Below, piece after piece: positions 23,613 through 34,626 of a stretch of 64,000 bases of DNA. The position numbers and the translations under genes were made by a program. The DNA comes from Neopestalotiopsis rosae. Taxonomy: Eukaryota > Ascomycota > Sordariomycetes > Amphisphaeriales > Sporocadaceae. The notes beneath the pieces were generated by a model. It ran no database searches and was not told the DNA's origin. It saw only the letters and a list, made by a program, of their open reading frames with translations. Where the stretch lies: contig JALGAS010000002.1 in NCBI GenBank assembly GCA_023078685.1, positions 5,642,001 through 5,706,000 of the forward strand, written 5' to 3'. Each line of letters begins with the position of its first letter. The stretch's first letter is position 1.

Positions 23613-25877
23613 CCTGTCTTGTGTGTACTGTACTGAAGGGAACAGTCGTGTAGTTGTGACAATGATTTCAGAGATGTTCTCTTTTCCCTGGGGCAAAACG
23701 ATGAAATATAATATATATGGATGCCAGTCGAATCAAGGGCATATAAATGGAGCTATTTCGAGGGTACGTGGGGTCTGCTTGCGGTCTGGTGGAGGTGGAT
23801 TTGGTAAATGGATCCAGAGGGTAGTTCTCGAGTCTGCAAGGAGTTTGCCATCAGAGAGTGAACGTGCGTAATTACGAGGCACCAGCCAACAAAACAACTA
23901 GTACTTTGATTATTGATTACCTCTTTTTTCCTTGTTTGAGCTGTCCAGGAATGGTATGTATTCTGTCTATTGTGTCGTGTGACTAGGCGACTGGGGGGTA
24001 GCAATGTTCTGGCCAAGGGCGAGGGAGTCCGGGTCAAGAGAAGCCTCTGGATATAATATTATCAGGAACGGCGGTAGAATCACAAGGACATAGCTCGGAC
24101 GCCATTGAAGTGCTGCTGCTTTTAACTGTTGACGCGGTTTTGTATCAATTATGCCGGCGCGAGTTCCTGAGAGCGCCTGCACCTGCTGCTTGAGGGACGG
24201 AGACAAACAAGGGGAGAGAAGTGGAAAACGAAAAACTTGAATGGAGGGGTCTTGTTGGTTTTTGTTTCAGGAAGGCGTGCCGTGTCAAGCTCGAATAGGT
24301 AGACAAACGAAGGATTAACCAAAGGGTCTCGTTGAGCTCTGCGGGTTTGAATCGTCGACGTTGAAGCTCGTGGAGCCGGCAGGCATCATGACTGGTCGAT
24401 CGCGCATGAGACGGTCCCACACTAAAAACTATCATTCACTAAGAAGTGGGTTGCATCTACCATCTTGGCATTCTCACGGCGGCTTGCTTCAGGGGGGTGA
24501 GGGCCCATGGATGTTCTTTTGGAATGCTTCCCAGTGCTTCCCCGTTCTTGTGCTCACCCCCGCCAACCAATCCGCCCAGGTACGGCTCGGCTACCTGGCT
24601 TGACCTGGGCTGGGCTTGGCCCCATACGGTCCTGTCTGCATCTGCAATTCGCTCTCTTGGTGATGCGATCGCGGGGTTGCAAAAGGTCGCGAATTACTCG
24701 CAACCAGGACAAAAGAAATCAACTATCTCCCGCGTCTTCGTCATGATTTCTGTATAAGCTATACAAATACAAAGTACGATCAAACTTAAAAGAACCCATA
24801 GAGATTACCAACGTCGTCAAAGTAGTACCCAGCTGAAAAAAATTACGCACGGCTCATAGTGTACTCAGCATTGTTCCTCAGGTGACTCCACGTTGCTGGT
24901 CCGGGGGTCCGAAGCTTCCCTCTTACACCGACTCAGGTACATGCACGTGTTACTCAAAAAAAGGACGTGGCAGCGTAGGTACACTCCTATGTAAGCTGGC
25001 AGGTAGGTCAGCAGAAACATCTCCTGAAAAACTACTCTGCAAATTTGATTAATCAGATCTTGTCGGCAAGGCCGTTTATTAATGCATGACCTCTTCAGGG
25101 TCTGTTACTTGCCATGATCCTGGAAAGCCCATGTTCGGTCGTAGCTGATGCCACCACCCAGGTATAGTAACGTACAATCAGATAGTTGGGTAAATAACTT
25201 CAGTTGGCCTCCCGCGGCCAACCGCCAGAGCCCTTTTAGCATGGAGACAAGCACTAAAAAAAAACACTGGCCTATCTGCCCCGCGCCTCGGCTTCGCGTA
25301 GCTACTGTACCAATACTCATACTATGTAGCTATACAGACGTAGCCGTAAAGCAGCATGATTCACTACAATATTGTAATGCTGGAGAAACATAATACTACG
25401 CATACACATACGGATCTCGCTTTCAGATCTCATGATACGAAAAATCTACCACATTTTGTCAACTCAAGCAAGTTTGAAAGACCCAGTATTGCATCACCTA
25501 TGACATCGTTGAGTGGGTCGGTCAAGTTTGCGGGCCTAGGATATGGCAACATCGTTGCTACAGTTGTATACCTATTTCGGTTCGGGTTGAAGCCATTCAC
25601 TGTTCATGTAACAGTGTTCGTTTAACCATAGAAACCCTTTATCCGGAAAGATAGGAGTTTTGTGTTGCATTTGTGCCCAATAGTCTTGATTAAGTATGGA
25701 TATCGTCACTGCTCGCTTGCAGTATCTGTCATTGAGCTATTGCTTTGCTTGCTCTCCTGTATCTATTCTATACTAGATATGGTATTCTTTTTACATATGT
25801 ACAATGTGAGGCAGCCAGGAGCCCGCATAACAACGAGGTGGCTCCTCAAAACAACCTTTGGATTCTCCAATTGTTAA
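23613..25877. other. Intergenic region of 2.3 kb upstream of gde1
   Basis: This region lies between the gde1 start and the PPR gene stop, both on the minus strand, and so contains the gde1 promoter. One CACGTG E-box, the class of site bound by PHO4/NUC-1 type factors, lies at 24944-24949, 1.3 kb upstream of the start; a single copy is weak evidence. No gene is recognised. Confidence 0.5.
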
Positions 25878-28292
25878 TCAGTACGAAGCTGCCTCTGCAT
25901 ACTTGCCGGGGCCCACTTGCTCGTCTGACCACAATGCTGCATGTGTCTGATTAGACGTCGGCAGCCCCGTTGCAGCCGATTTTGCAAAAGGTGCAGAGAC
26001 CGGTATGTCCACATATCTATAGGGTTCTGGGGACTCATCAATGGTCTGTGAGTCCTGTTGTGCTGCCACAGGTAATTGTTCCCCCTCTTCTCTTGGTACC
26101 TCCCAGTCCTCTGTGGTCTTCATGTGCAGCCTCCTTACGTAGACTTCAATTGTATATTTGAGAAGCTCGTTCACCGGCGCAGAATGCCAATCCGGATAAA
26201 AGTATCTCCATGTCCTCTGGCTGGCTGTCGAGGCGTAGCAAAACAAGAGTGCCTTGGTTCTACTATCAATCTCGTAAATGGATTTCTCCAATTGTCCAAC
26301 TATGTCATCGGATGATTGCGATGGAGTTGCATCTGTTTCTTGAGGCCGACGGTAGCGATAGAAACTGACCAAAGATTGAAGTGACAAGCCGTCGAAATTT
26401 CCGGTCGCACGGAGCTCCCTAGCGACATCTCGATCGGGGATTCCAAGCAGCAACTGTTCTTTGATCTTGGTCTCTGTCGAGACATCCTTCGCTAGATCTA
26501 TTGCACTTAGAGCGTTGAAAATAGTAGGGTAATGTTTGATGTTGCAGTGGTTCCAATCGATTGATGGGAGTACGTCTTGAGGATCGAGGTCCCGTCCTGT
26601 TCTGTGTTTGATCAAGAGCAGTGCTGTGTGAGTCGCTAATCTTGTCGTCTTCTCTTCCAGCCGCTGAGATTTCCTGATCATGGCTGCCGTTTTGGTGAGT
26701 CTAACATTAACGCGTTCCACATGATCACCTCGAGCTCCGGCGATGCGTTGAAATTTGTCGACCAGCCCTCTGACATAATACCGAGCTTCTCGGTAAACTG
26801 TTATCTTGTCGTAATCGGCAAGACTGAAAAGTGAATAGAGTAATTCTCCTATCCTCCATGCAACATAGGGTGTCGATTGGGCAAGTACATATTCCAAGAA
26901 ATGCTCCACCTGCCTGGTATGCTGCAATAATTTTTGTAACATATATCGAGCGTTGCTTTGGTCGAGAGATTTGTAGCCTGCCGAAAGAAGCTCATGAACT
27001 GTGTCCACTGATGGCAAGATATTGCTGCGCAGGCACGCCAGAAATGACCTGCTGGCAGCTTGCACCTGGCTAAAGTGCAACCACCCTCGCATCAAGAGAT
27101 TAAAAACTTCAGGTCCACGTTGAAATCTCTGAACATACGTGTATTTCCGTATTTGATAGTCTCTGTGCGCCCATTTGGGCGTTTTCGAGTCTGCGATTCC
27201 GTCGTCCGGTCTTTGGAAGAGGCGACGGAGATGCATACCATCTCCGATGACGCCTCTCATCCGGCCAACTATCTCGCGAAACAATTCCTGGTCATCCGTG
27301 GCTGTAGCGTGGCTAAGTAGGCAAACGATTGTCTGTTGGGTCGCTGGCCAATCGGTAGAATCTAGATAGGAGTCGATCACAGCCTCTGCCAGATCCGGCC
27401 TCTGGACACGGTGAAACCCGGCAATCAACGTGTTGAAATTATGGATATTTGGAGGTGCCGGGGAGGCTAAAAGGTTGAAGCAAATCTTTCCCACAGCTTC
27501 CTTGATGTTGGGGTTCTTTGAGAAAAGCGTGCGAAAATTCTCGCTCAGGTTGAAGCGAGCATCCTTCGAGACTTCGGGCGCGACGTGCGGGTTGCAATAG
27601 GCTGGATACTCCTCCATGAGAAATTCAGCTTCGTTCAAGTATGCGTCCCCGGCAGACCTCTCTTGAACGGACTGCCCATCAGAGCTGGTGTTTCTGGCAC
27701 GCCATAAGAGCGTTTGCACTAACGACTCCACCGTCTTTGTCGTTTTCGCTAGTTGTTTTTCGTTTGCCGGATGTCTCAAGAAAAGTTCTGGATCTTGTTC
27801 CTCGGCTGCTATTGCTGCTTCAACTTGTTCCCAGTCCACCTCGTGCCGCAAAAACGTAGTCTTGGGCTTATTCTTTCGTACAAAAGTCTTTGACGCAATC
27901 TTTGCCAGCTCCTCAAGCAGCTCCGACGCTTGCCATTCTTCTTGCGAAAAAGTCTTCGGCAGTGTGTTTCCTTCATTCGTCCAGGATCCTTGCGTTCCGT
28001 CTGCTTCAATGGCAGTGGGTGCTTCCTGAACAGCGAGGGTGCTCAGGGACGCCCTGGCCCTCTCCAATTGCGCATCGAGTTCCGCCCTCCGCACTCCCTT
28101 CCTTTTCGAGTCAATGACGACGGCGGTACCCAGTATCGTCGTGTAGCATGCTGTGAAGAGGTCGGCGCCGGTCACTCTGCGTCGCGAGGCGGCTGTGGCT
28201 GCCCGTCTAGAGAGCGCGTTGGTGGAATGGAGGCACACTCGGCAGCGACAGGCCGATTGCGCCTGTGCTACCCTAGACCAGAGTGTCTGCAT
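25878..28292 (-). CDS. Mitochondrial pentatricopeptide-repeat-like protein
   Basis: Single-exon gene of 804 residues. The frame stays open further upstream to 28454, but that stretch opens with a TTG codon; the first ATG is at 28292 (MQTLWSRVAQ), so this start is used. The N-terminus is rich in Arg, Ser and Ala with no acids for about 45 residues, fitting mitochondrial import. Helical repeats of PPR type are visible, for example FNTLIAGFHRVQRPDLAEAV in the middle and FNLLMRGWLHFSQVQAASRS further on, each beginning with the F/YNxLI signature. PPR proteins bind organelle RNA and act in its processing, stability or translation; the specific target here is unknown. It shares a short divergent promoter with the CXXC zinc-protein gene. 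Confidence 0.8.
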   Translation of the reverse strand: MQTLWSRVAQAQSACRCRVCLHSTNALSRRAATAASRRRVTGADLFTACYTTILGTAVVIDSKRKGVRRAELDAQLERARASLSTLAVQEAPTAIEADGTQGSWTNEGNTLPKTFSQEEWQASELLEELAKIASKTFVRKNKPKTTFLRHEVDWEQVEAAIAAEEQDPELFLRHPANEKQLAKTTKTVESLVQTLLWRARNTSSDGQSVQERSAGDAYLNEAEFLMEEYPAYCNPHVAPEVSKDARFNLSENFRTLFSKNPNIKEAVGKICFNLLASPAPPNIHNFNTLIAGFHRVQRPDLAEAVIDSYLDSTDWPATQQTIVCLLSHATATDDQELFREIVGRMRGVIGDGMHLRRLFQRPDDGIADSKTPKWAHRDYQIRKYTYVQRFQRGPEVFNLLMRGWLHFSQVQAASRSFLACLRSNILPSVDTVHELLSAGYKSLDQSNARYMLQKLLQHTRQVEHFLEYVLAQSTPYVAWRIGELLYSLFSLADYDKITVYREARYYVRGLVDKFQRIAGARGDHVERVNVRLTKTAAMIRKSQRLEEKTTRLATHTALLLIKHRTGRDLDPQDVLPSIDWNHCNIKHYPTIFNALSAIDLAKDVSTETKIKEQLLLGIPDRDVARELRATGNFDGLSLQSLVSFYRYRRPQETDATPSQSSDDIVGQLEKSIYEIDSRTKALLFCYASTASQRTWRYFYPDWHSAPVNELLKYTIEVYVRRLHMKTTEDWEVPREEGEQLPVAAQQDSQTIDESPEPYRYVDIPVSAPFAKSAATGLPTSNQTHAALWSDEQVGPGKYAEAASY

Positions 28293-28627
28293 ATTGCAGA
28301 CATGTCGCCCGAGGCCAATCGCACAGTCGGAAGGCAATTGGCGTCGTGTTGACTCGTTGTTGCGCTGGAATCTGGCTGTAGTGCAAAAATGCAAAAAGGG
28401 CCTCACGATTATCTGATGATGTTGCGATGCTAGGCTAGAATTAGGGCGGATCAACCAGAGCCGGGGTCCCCATAACGGTGCACCTTTATTAGCATAAGCT
28501 GTCTAAATACATCGAGCTGCTGTCACCTAAGCATCGTTTTCAGGCCCATTCAGGTTTGCCCTGCGCATTTTTGACTGGGTATCATTTTCATACACCTGCT
28601 CAAAATTTGCCAAGAAGTCTGTCGAAA
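28293..28627. promoter_or_regulatory. Bidirectional promoter
   Basis: Only 335 bases separate the start codons of the PPR-like gene (minus) and the CXXC zinc-protein gene (plus). Both promoters must lie here or overlap the neighbouring gene, so the two are probably co-regulated. I see no specific factor site that I could defend. Confidence 0.6.
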
Positions 28628-29332
28628 ATGTTCGCTCTGACCCTGACAGCTGAATTGACTGGGTAAGTCAGCTACTGCATATGCCGCTTGAATATTGTAC
28701 TTACCAAGAAATGGCCATCAGGGTGACCAACCTGCGTCCTAGCGACACTGAGGAGAACCCATTTTGGTATACTTTCACAGTGCAATGTACATCATGCCGC
28801 GAGACACACGCAAACACCGTCGGTGTCAGCAGATTCGTATGTCAACAGAAACACCGTCTACCATAGTGAAGAGATTCGCTAAGTCCATAAACAGGAGAAC
28901 AATGAGATGAGTGGTAGCAGAGGAGAGGCCAACTTTGTGTGGAAGTGCAAGAACTGCAAGGTGATATGGCAACAGCCTCATGTGTCAAGACAGAGAGACT
29001 AATTCTTCGCTACAGAGAGAATCTACCGCCTCCATCAAGACGGCGCCCAAGCCGTACGAGCAGGGAGAACCCCCCAAGGCCCAGTATATCATCGAGTTCG
29101 ACTGTCGCGGACTCGAATTCACGGACTTCCACCCAGAGGCAAGTTCACACTTTTGTCATCAGAGGACGTCATTAACTAACTATCATAGGGAACCTGGCTC
29201 GCCGAAGGCACTGATTCTGGCACAAAGTTCACCGAAATCGAACTCACAGATGGAGAATGGTATGACTATGATGATAAAGCCGGCGAAGAGGTCAGCATCA
29301 AGGATCTCAAGTGGAACATCAAGAGAGCTTGA
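28628..29332 (+). CDS. CXXC-motif zinc-binding protein (DUF866/CZIB family)
   Basis: Small conserved eukaryotic zinc protein of unknown biochemical role; the human relative is CZIB (C1orf123). Exons 28628-28662, 28722-28836, 28895-28960, 29016-29138 and 29189-29332 join in frame to 160 residues, exactly the family length. Two CxxC knuckles are visible: CTSC in the first half and CKNC after EANFVWK, presumably binding one zinc ion. Conserved landmarks are the start MFALTLTAELTGVTNL, FDCRGLEF and the C-terminal segment ending NIKRA. The fourth intron uses a GC donor (GAG|GCAAGT at 29139) with a CTAAC branch site and TAG acceptor; no GT donor nearby keeps the frame. It is head-to-head with the PPR-like gene. 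Confidence 0.93.
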
Positions 29333-29663
29333 TTGTATATCTGGCACATCAACGAAATGCATAATTACATAGCAAAAAGAAGTGACAGTAACTGATGTCA
29401 CCGTAATAATGAAAGTTATTATGACGTGCGTTGTAAACATTGAAGCAACTCAAGACATGGGTTATGCATATACCGAGGCTCAAGCTTTCTGCCTGCCCCG
29501 CTAAGTAGAGCTCTCGGCCTGCATTATTGTACGGCAGCCTCTCTAACTACTTGAACCACCCTGCAGTCGCAAAACTCCCAGACGTAAAGCTACAATCTGC
29601 CAAACGCGACAAGTAATTTAGTACGTGCGCGCAGGGGAAGATACACAACCAAATCTGCCCATC
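29333..29663. other. Intergenic spacer, SmF promoter
   Basis: A 331-base spacer between two plus-strand genes, which should contain the 3' end of the CZIB-like gene and the SmF promoter. Nothing else is recognised. Confidence 0.5.
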
Positions 29664-30101
29664 ATGAGTGTGAGTGTCCCATCTGCCCTTTCTGCTTCGA
29701 AGAGAACTTTCATTTGCTGACTAGAATACCAAAACAGTTCATGCCCATCAACCCGCGGCCTATGCTGCAAGACCTGTACGCTTTATTTCCCTTCTCGAGG
29801 GCCCTGTTTTCGCCAACAACCCTCTTGCCCTCCCCCTTTCGAGACAACAGCAAACTAACAAATATACCTATTCTCCAGGGTCAACAAGGACATCGTAGTG
29901 CGCCTAAAGTGGGGCGAGACCGAGTACAAGGGCAGACTGGTGTCGACCGACAGCTACATGAACATTCAGCTCACCAACGCGCAAGAGTTCATCGACCAAA
30001 AGTTCACGAGCGACCTGGGCCAGATCCTGATCCGGTGCAACAACGTGCTGTGGATCAAGGCCGCCGACGGCGGCGAAGGGGATGTCAAGATGGAGGGTTG
30101 A
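29664..30101 (+). CDS. smf1: Small nuclear ribonucleoprotein SmF
   Basis: SmF is one of the seven Sm proteins forming the ring around the Sm site of U1, U2, U4 and U5 snRNAs in the nucleus. Exons 29664-29669, 29738-29775 and 29879-30101 join in frame to 88 residues, the normal size. Only two codons (Met-Ser) are in exon 1. The Sm1 motif runs from DIVVRLKWGETEYKGRL to STDSYMNIQL, and Sm2 contains ILIRCNNVLWI, in which RCNN rather than RGNN is typical of SmF. The tail is short and acidic/Gly-rich. The PRMT5 gene is convergent downstream. Confidence 0.97.
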
Positions 30102-30653
30102 TTGTTCTTTTTGGGGGGGGAAACGGACGGACGGACGGACGAGATTCAGCAAAGTGGTGGTGTTGAGAGAAAAACGTGTGGAGTGCCTCTTTCATCTTCC
30201 CCTCCGAGCGAGAGCGAAATCAATGCGGAAAGTTTGGCAGGCCTCTCCTCTGTCTAGGACGAGCCGAGATGATTGAAAAAGAAAGGCCGTCGTATGTTGG
30301 AGGGTCGCGAACGAAAGGGCTGTGTAGTCGGATCAAGCACGGCATCAGATACGTGGCTCCATGCACAATTTCAAGTGGCCTGGTCAGAATATTGGTGTTC
30401 AGGCCGGTTGGGCGTGGATCACGCTTATGGCCCATCGCCTGAGAAAGAAACTGGATATTTAATTCGCCGCCAGACCAAGTTTGAACACCATGGTAGAAGT
30501 ATAAGGCGTTTGGTCATGTCATCAAGAAAAAAGGTCATATCGTTTTTGCATTTAGGTATACTCAATTAAGAATGACTGAGTATGCTTCCCATATCGAGCT
30601 GTCCCTGTGGACTTTTGGAGACATACAGATCCATCATATTCTGGTCCCATGCT
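30102..30653. other. Convergent spacer between SmF and PRMT5 genes
   Basis: This 552-base spacer holds both 3' untranslated regions. Just after the SmF stop there is a run of eight or more G and a CGGA tetranucleotide repeat at about 30123-30141. No gene is seen. Confidence 0.6.
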
Positions 30654-33149
30654 TTACATCACGCAGGCTATCTTACGGCTGCTGCACATCTCTGACTCTC
30701 CCACCTTGATCCTCTGGGTCTCGCTAACCCACATGTAGGTTTCAACCATCCATTCGTACCAGACCTTTGCATCATCGGTCTGTCGCCACATGCTGACCTC
30801 AACTTCTGCGTCCGGCGGCAGATAAAGTGGTTTCTATTATTGTTAGCATGAGATGCTTACCAACACAGGACGTAATGGACTTACCTTGAGCGGGAAGAAA
30901 ATAGGGAACCAGGAAATCATGTCCTTGCTCTTGCGTTGGATGTTGTCAGGCAGAATACTGAGCTCGACCAACTCTTTGCCCTCGATCCTAGGACGATAGA
31001 GAACTGATTCAAAGTATCCAGCCAGACCGTGAATGACACCTCTGTCTCTGCAGACAAATGTCAAGTGGCAATGCCGGGAGTTGTGGTCGTTGGCACCGAC
31101 ACCTCCAGCCATGGAGCCGCCGCCGCCGCCAACCACACCTCCTGATCTGCGTGCTTCAATCATATCCATGGTGGATTGTGGCAATGGGTGGACGAACTCC
31201 CAGGCCTGTTGGAACCTTCCGTGACCAGGTACCTTTTGGCTCACGAAATCAATCTGGAACAGCCGGCATACCCATGGTGTATCGAAAGCGTTCTCATCAA
31301 GAGGTGCCCGTTGGCTGATGTCCGCATAGAGTCGGGGCGTCGAAATCGGGGACAGGTGCGCAGTGTACGACTCTGGGATAGAGATGCCGTGAGGCTTGGC
31401 GAGCACATGCTGGATGCCGTCCAGGCATTCTGGAGACAATTCATTGTCGCCAAACGATCCCAGAAGCTCTGACACCAGGATGTCAACATTGCCATACTCT
31501 GGCTCGTCCTCAGTGCCACCAATGACGGGACCTTTCCAAGCCCGCATATCCGTCTTCACCACTGTGACTCGTCCATTCCAAACTTTCTGGTTCTGGCGAA
31601 GGAGGTAGACGTAGGCGTTGGGGTTCTTCTCGACTGCCCAGACTTTCACAGGGACGCCCGTGCTCTCGCTGGCCCGGAGTGCGCGCGTCACGAGCGGCCC
31701 ACGTCCGGAACCGGCGACGGCAATAACAACCTCCCCAGTCGGAGAAGATGTAGGCTTACGTTGATGCGACCATTCGTTCAGAGCCTGTGCAATGGCTTGC
31801 TCGTACTGGTGGTACTTGACCGGGTCTGTTTCAAAGACTTCGTACGTGATGGATTCCAAATTGTCCGAAAGTGGCTGTAGAGGCGATTGCAGCCAGTCCT
31901 GGAAGTTGGTAAGTGTAGCTTGCTCAAGGTATGAAGAAGGCTCCTGTTGTCGTTCTAGATGGCGCATATACGATGAGTACCGGTTGTGGACTGGGTATCC
32001 TTGATTTTCCTTCTTTGGTTGCTTCGCGGCCTCTGCGAGTGTAGGAAACTCGTCAGTCTTGGGAGTCTCGATTTGTTTCTCAACGCTCTTGATCTCTGGG
32101 CCGACATCACAAAGCAGAAAGAATGGAGCGACCTTGAGTCTCATATAGGTCATGATCATTTCTTGATGGTGTCGAGATAGTGACGGATTGCCGCCCTTGT
32201 TTGCTTGGAAGGTCTTCAGGCCGATTGTGAGGTACTGAACTGGCTCGGAGAACCAGCGGTTTTGGAGCTCCTTCGTCGGCATCACTCGAGGCATCCGGAT
32301 TGCTGAGGTCATGAATCAGCCAATACGGTCTCTTATGCAAATTGTTTAGTTGAACGTACCAACGAATAGTCTCGTGTCATAGTTGCACGTTGAACGGATA
32401 ACATGCCAAGAGTCCCACGAGCTAAATATGTCAATATCGCCTTCAGCGTCGCTTGTCGCCGCGTCCTTGCTAGTCTCAAGCTCGGAAGAGAGAGTGCTCG
32501 TGGCCTCTTCCAGACCTGGCTCTCGGTACATGGGCAAGTGAATGACAAAGTTCATGCGCGTTCCCACGACCATGGCCTCCTGCACTGCTCGCGCATATTG
32601 CGCAACTCCTCGGCTGCCGCGAGCTTTGATGGCATCTTGTCTCGGGCCAGGGAAGATTATTGTTCGCACGCCGCAGAAATTGGCATAGGCGACCTCAAGG
32701 TTGAGAACCTGCCTGGAGATACTTGAGATGGCAGGGTTGTCCGAGCACAGGTCAATCCATGGACTCGAGTATGCAATCAGCCCACTGGTGGCGGGACTTG
32801 GGAAGAGCGATGTATCCTCCGTGGTCAGCGGGGGTACAATGGGATCTGGGTGGCAGCTTTGGATCTCCGAATTTTGGAACTCGGCGCAGCTTTTTGCGGC
32901 GAGCTCAGAGACTCTCTTCCGAAAGTTCTCGTTCGTGACAGGAGTTGTCACAAAGCTGAACTGCTTTCTGGTCAGAGGATCTGGCAGCGATGGAAATATG
33001 CCCGGCTCACTTACACCAGCGTTTAGAACTTGACCATATTGCAAATCGGTCAGGGTCTCGTGTCGGGCAGAGTCGTGCTGCCCAATGTAGAAAACAGGTC
33101 TGCTCTCGTCATAGTCCTCGCCTCTTTCCTCGTGCGAAGATTGGGCCAT
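30654..33149 (-). CDS. prmt5: Type II protein arginine methyltransferase PRMT5 (Skb1/Hsl7)
   Basis: PRMT5 places symmetric dimethylarginine on Sm proteins, histones and other targets. Exons 33149-32360, 32302-30885 and 30833-30654 join in frame to 795 residues. The N-terminal part is the TIM-barrel domain (LFVAIRMPR at the first splice). The Rossmann part has the cofactor loop GSGRGP at 461-466, the PRMT5-specific phenylalanine in YEVFETDP (Phe420) and the double-glutamate catalytic loop SELLGSFGDNELSPE at 541-555. A beta-barrel and dimerisation part follows, with a Gly-rich insert (VVGGGGGSMAGG). The ATG at 33149 is chosen because the open frame upstream of it starts only at a TTG. It lies beside SmF and shares a divergent intergenic region with prefoldin 4. 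Confidence 0.96.
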
Positions 33150-34021
33150 GATGTGACGTTTCTTGATCAATTCTTGCCCGAATGCGCCGAGTTGGTGAGT
33201 TGTGTTTGAGCAGTGTGCCGGTGTCTAAATTTGCTAACGACGTTTGCGGGCTTGGGGGAAAAACAAATTCGTTTTAGTCACGGATTCGCAGCATGGCCAG
33301 CTGCAGGGTATTTGCTACGACTGTAACAGCTTGCGCTTGTAAACATGTAAGAGGCTAGCTTGAGAGAGAGAGGAGAAAACATAGAAAGACAAAGGTCATA
33401 ACATCTGAACCGTATGCGCACATGAGCCGATGGGCACCGATGACACAAATGTGTGCGTGCAGCGCACAAGAAACTCAGGGTATGTAGGCGTGGTTAGCTA
33501 CCAGCAAGTGCTTTCCCAGGGCGGTTGAATAGGTAGCTGCCCAAAGAAACATACACTGTTAGACGACCTGCCCATGGACTGTCGATTAACATATGAACTT
33601 CCTTGTTGTTGCCTCTTGAAGCTTTCGGCAACTATCAGTACTGGACTAAGTCGATCTATACTGTAACAAAACGTTCCTACTAAATTTTGAAGCCATGGAA
33701 AGCCAATGGAAACTCTATTGTGACGTTTAGTTGGCGATCATAGCTGCGACTTTACTGATTACCGTACGGAGTATGTAGGCTGCCCAAGACCCTGAAAACC
33801 TCGATGGTACAAGTGTATCTTATCGATAACAGCGGTCGTGTGCCCCACTACAATACCTACCTGGGAGCTCCCTAGGTCGGTGGACAGGAATCGCGGGGAA
33901 TGTTTTTGAAGTCCACTGACGACTCCTGATTGACTTGGTTGAGGTGCCCCCATTCTTGATACCCCCGAACCGACAAACCAAGCAGCACTACGTGTTTCGT
34001 GGCGCAACTCTGTCTGTCAAC
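33150..34021. other. Divergent promoter region of PRMT5 and prefoldin genes
   Basis: This 872-base region contains the promoters of both flanking genes. Short frames inside have no recognised content. The 150 bases before 34022 include pyrimidine-rich leader-like sequence. Confidence 0.55.
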
Positions 34022-34626
34022 ATGAACCGACGCATGGTTTGTTCTCTACCCGATACGAGAGCTGTTGCTACCTGATACTAACGCATCTCTCGCACAGCTC
34101 ACCAAGGAAGAGGAGGGTGCCGGCGACGAGGTCGAGGTCCGTCGCGAGGACCAGGACAAGATCAACAAGTTCAGCCGTTTGCACCAGAAAGAATTGAAGA
34201 TTCAGGAAGCGCTGGATGTCAAGAACGTGAGTCTGCCCATACGACCCGTTCGAGGTTCTGTGTCTCTGAGGTTGCGCGCGCTGACAACTAGAGTTCCGTG
34301 TTGCAGAAAGAGAAAGAAGAGCTCGACGACATCACGACCGAGCTGGAATTGGCCGACGAGGATGATCTTGTACCGTACGTCACCATATGACTGTAAGGGT
34401 TTCGTGTGTGCCAACTGACACTTACGGTCACAGATACAAGATTGGCGACGCATTCTTCCACGTATCCCTCGAGCAGGCACAAGAAATGCTTGCAACGTCA
34501 ACTTCGAACATCGAGGAGGAAGTTTCGGCCCTGGAAGACAAGATGGGCACCGTCAAGGACGAAATGACCCAACTCAAGGTCGAACTATACGCCAGATTCG
34601 GACGCAGTATCAACCTCGAAACATAA
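34022..34626 (+). CDS. gim3: Prefoldin subunit 4 (beta type)
   Basis: Subunit of the hexameric prefoldin chaperone, which passes nascent actin and tubulin to the CCT chaperonin in the cytosol. Exons 34022-34036, 34098-34226, 34307-34374 and 34434-34626 join in frame to 134 residues, the normal size. The protein starts MNRRMLTKEEE, has two long coiled-coil helices (VRREDQDKINKFSRLHQKEL and the C-terminal IEEEVSALEDKMGTVKDEM) and the beta-hairpin region VPYKIGDAFFHV between them, ending FGRSINLET as in other fungal subunits 4. Intron 1 has an unusual donor, GTTTGT, but a good ACTAAC branch site. Confidence 0.95.

Noticed and set aside
24944..24949. CACGTG as a phosphate-response site for gde1
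   Set aside because: Single copy, 1.3 kb from the start codon, and the same hexamer occurs by chance several times elsewhere in the window; noted in the spacer entry only.
28293..28454. N-terminal extension of the PPR-like gene
   Set aside because: The frame is open but the only initiator at its end is TTG; the first ATG is at 28292 and gives a good mitochondrial presequence.
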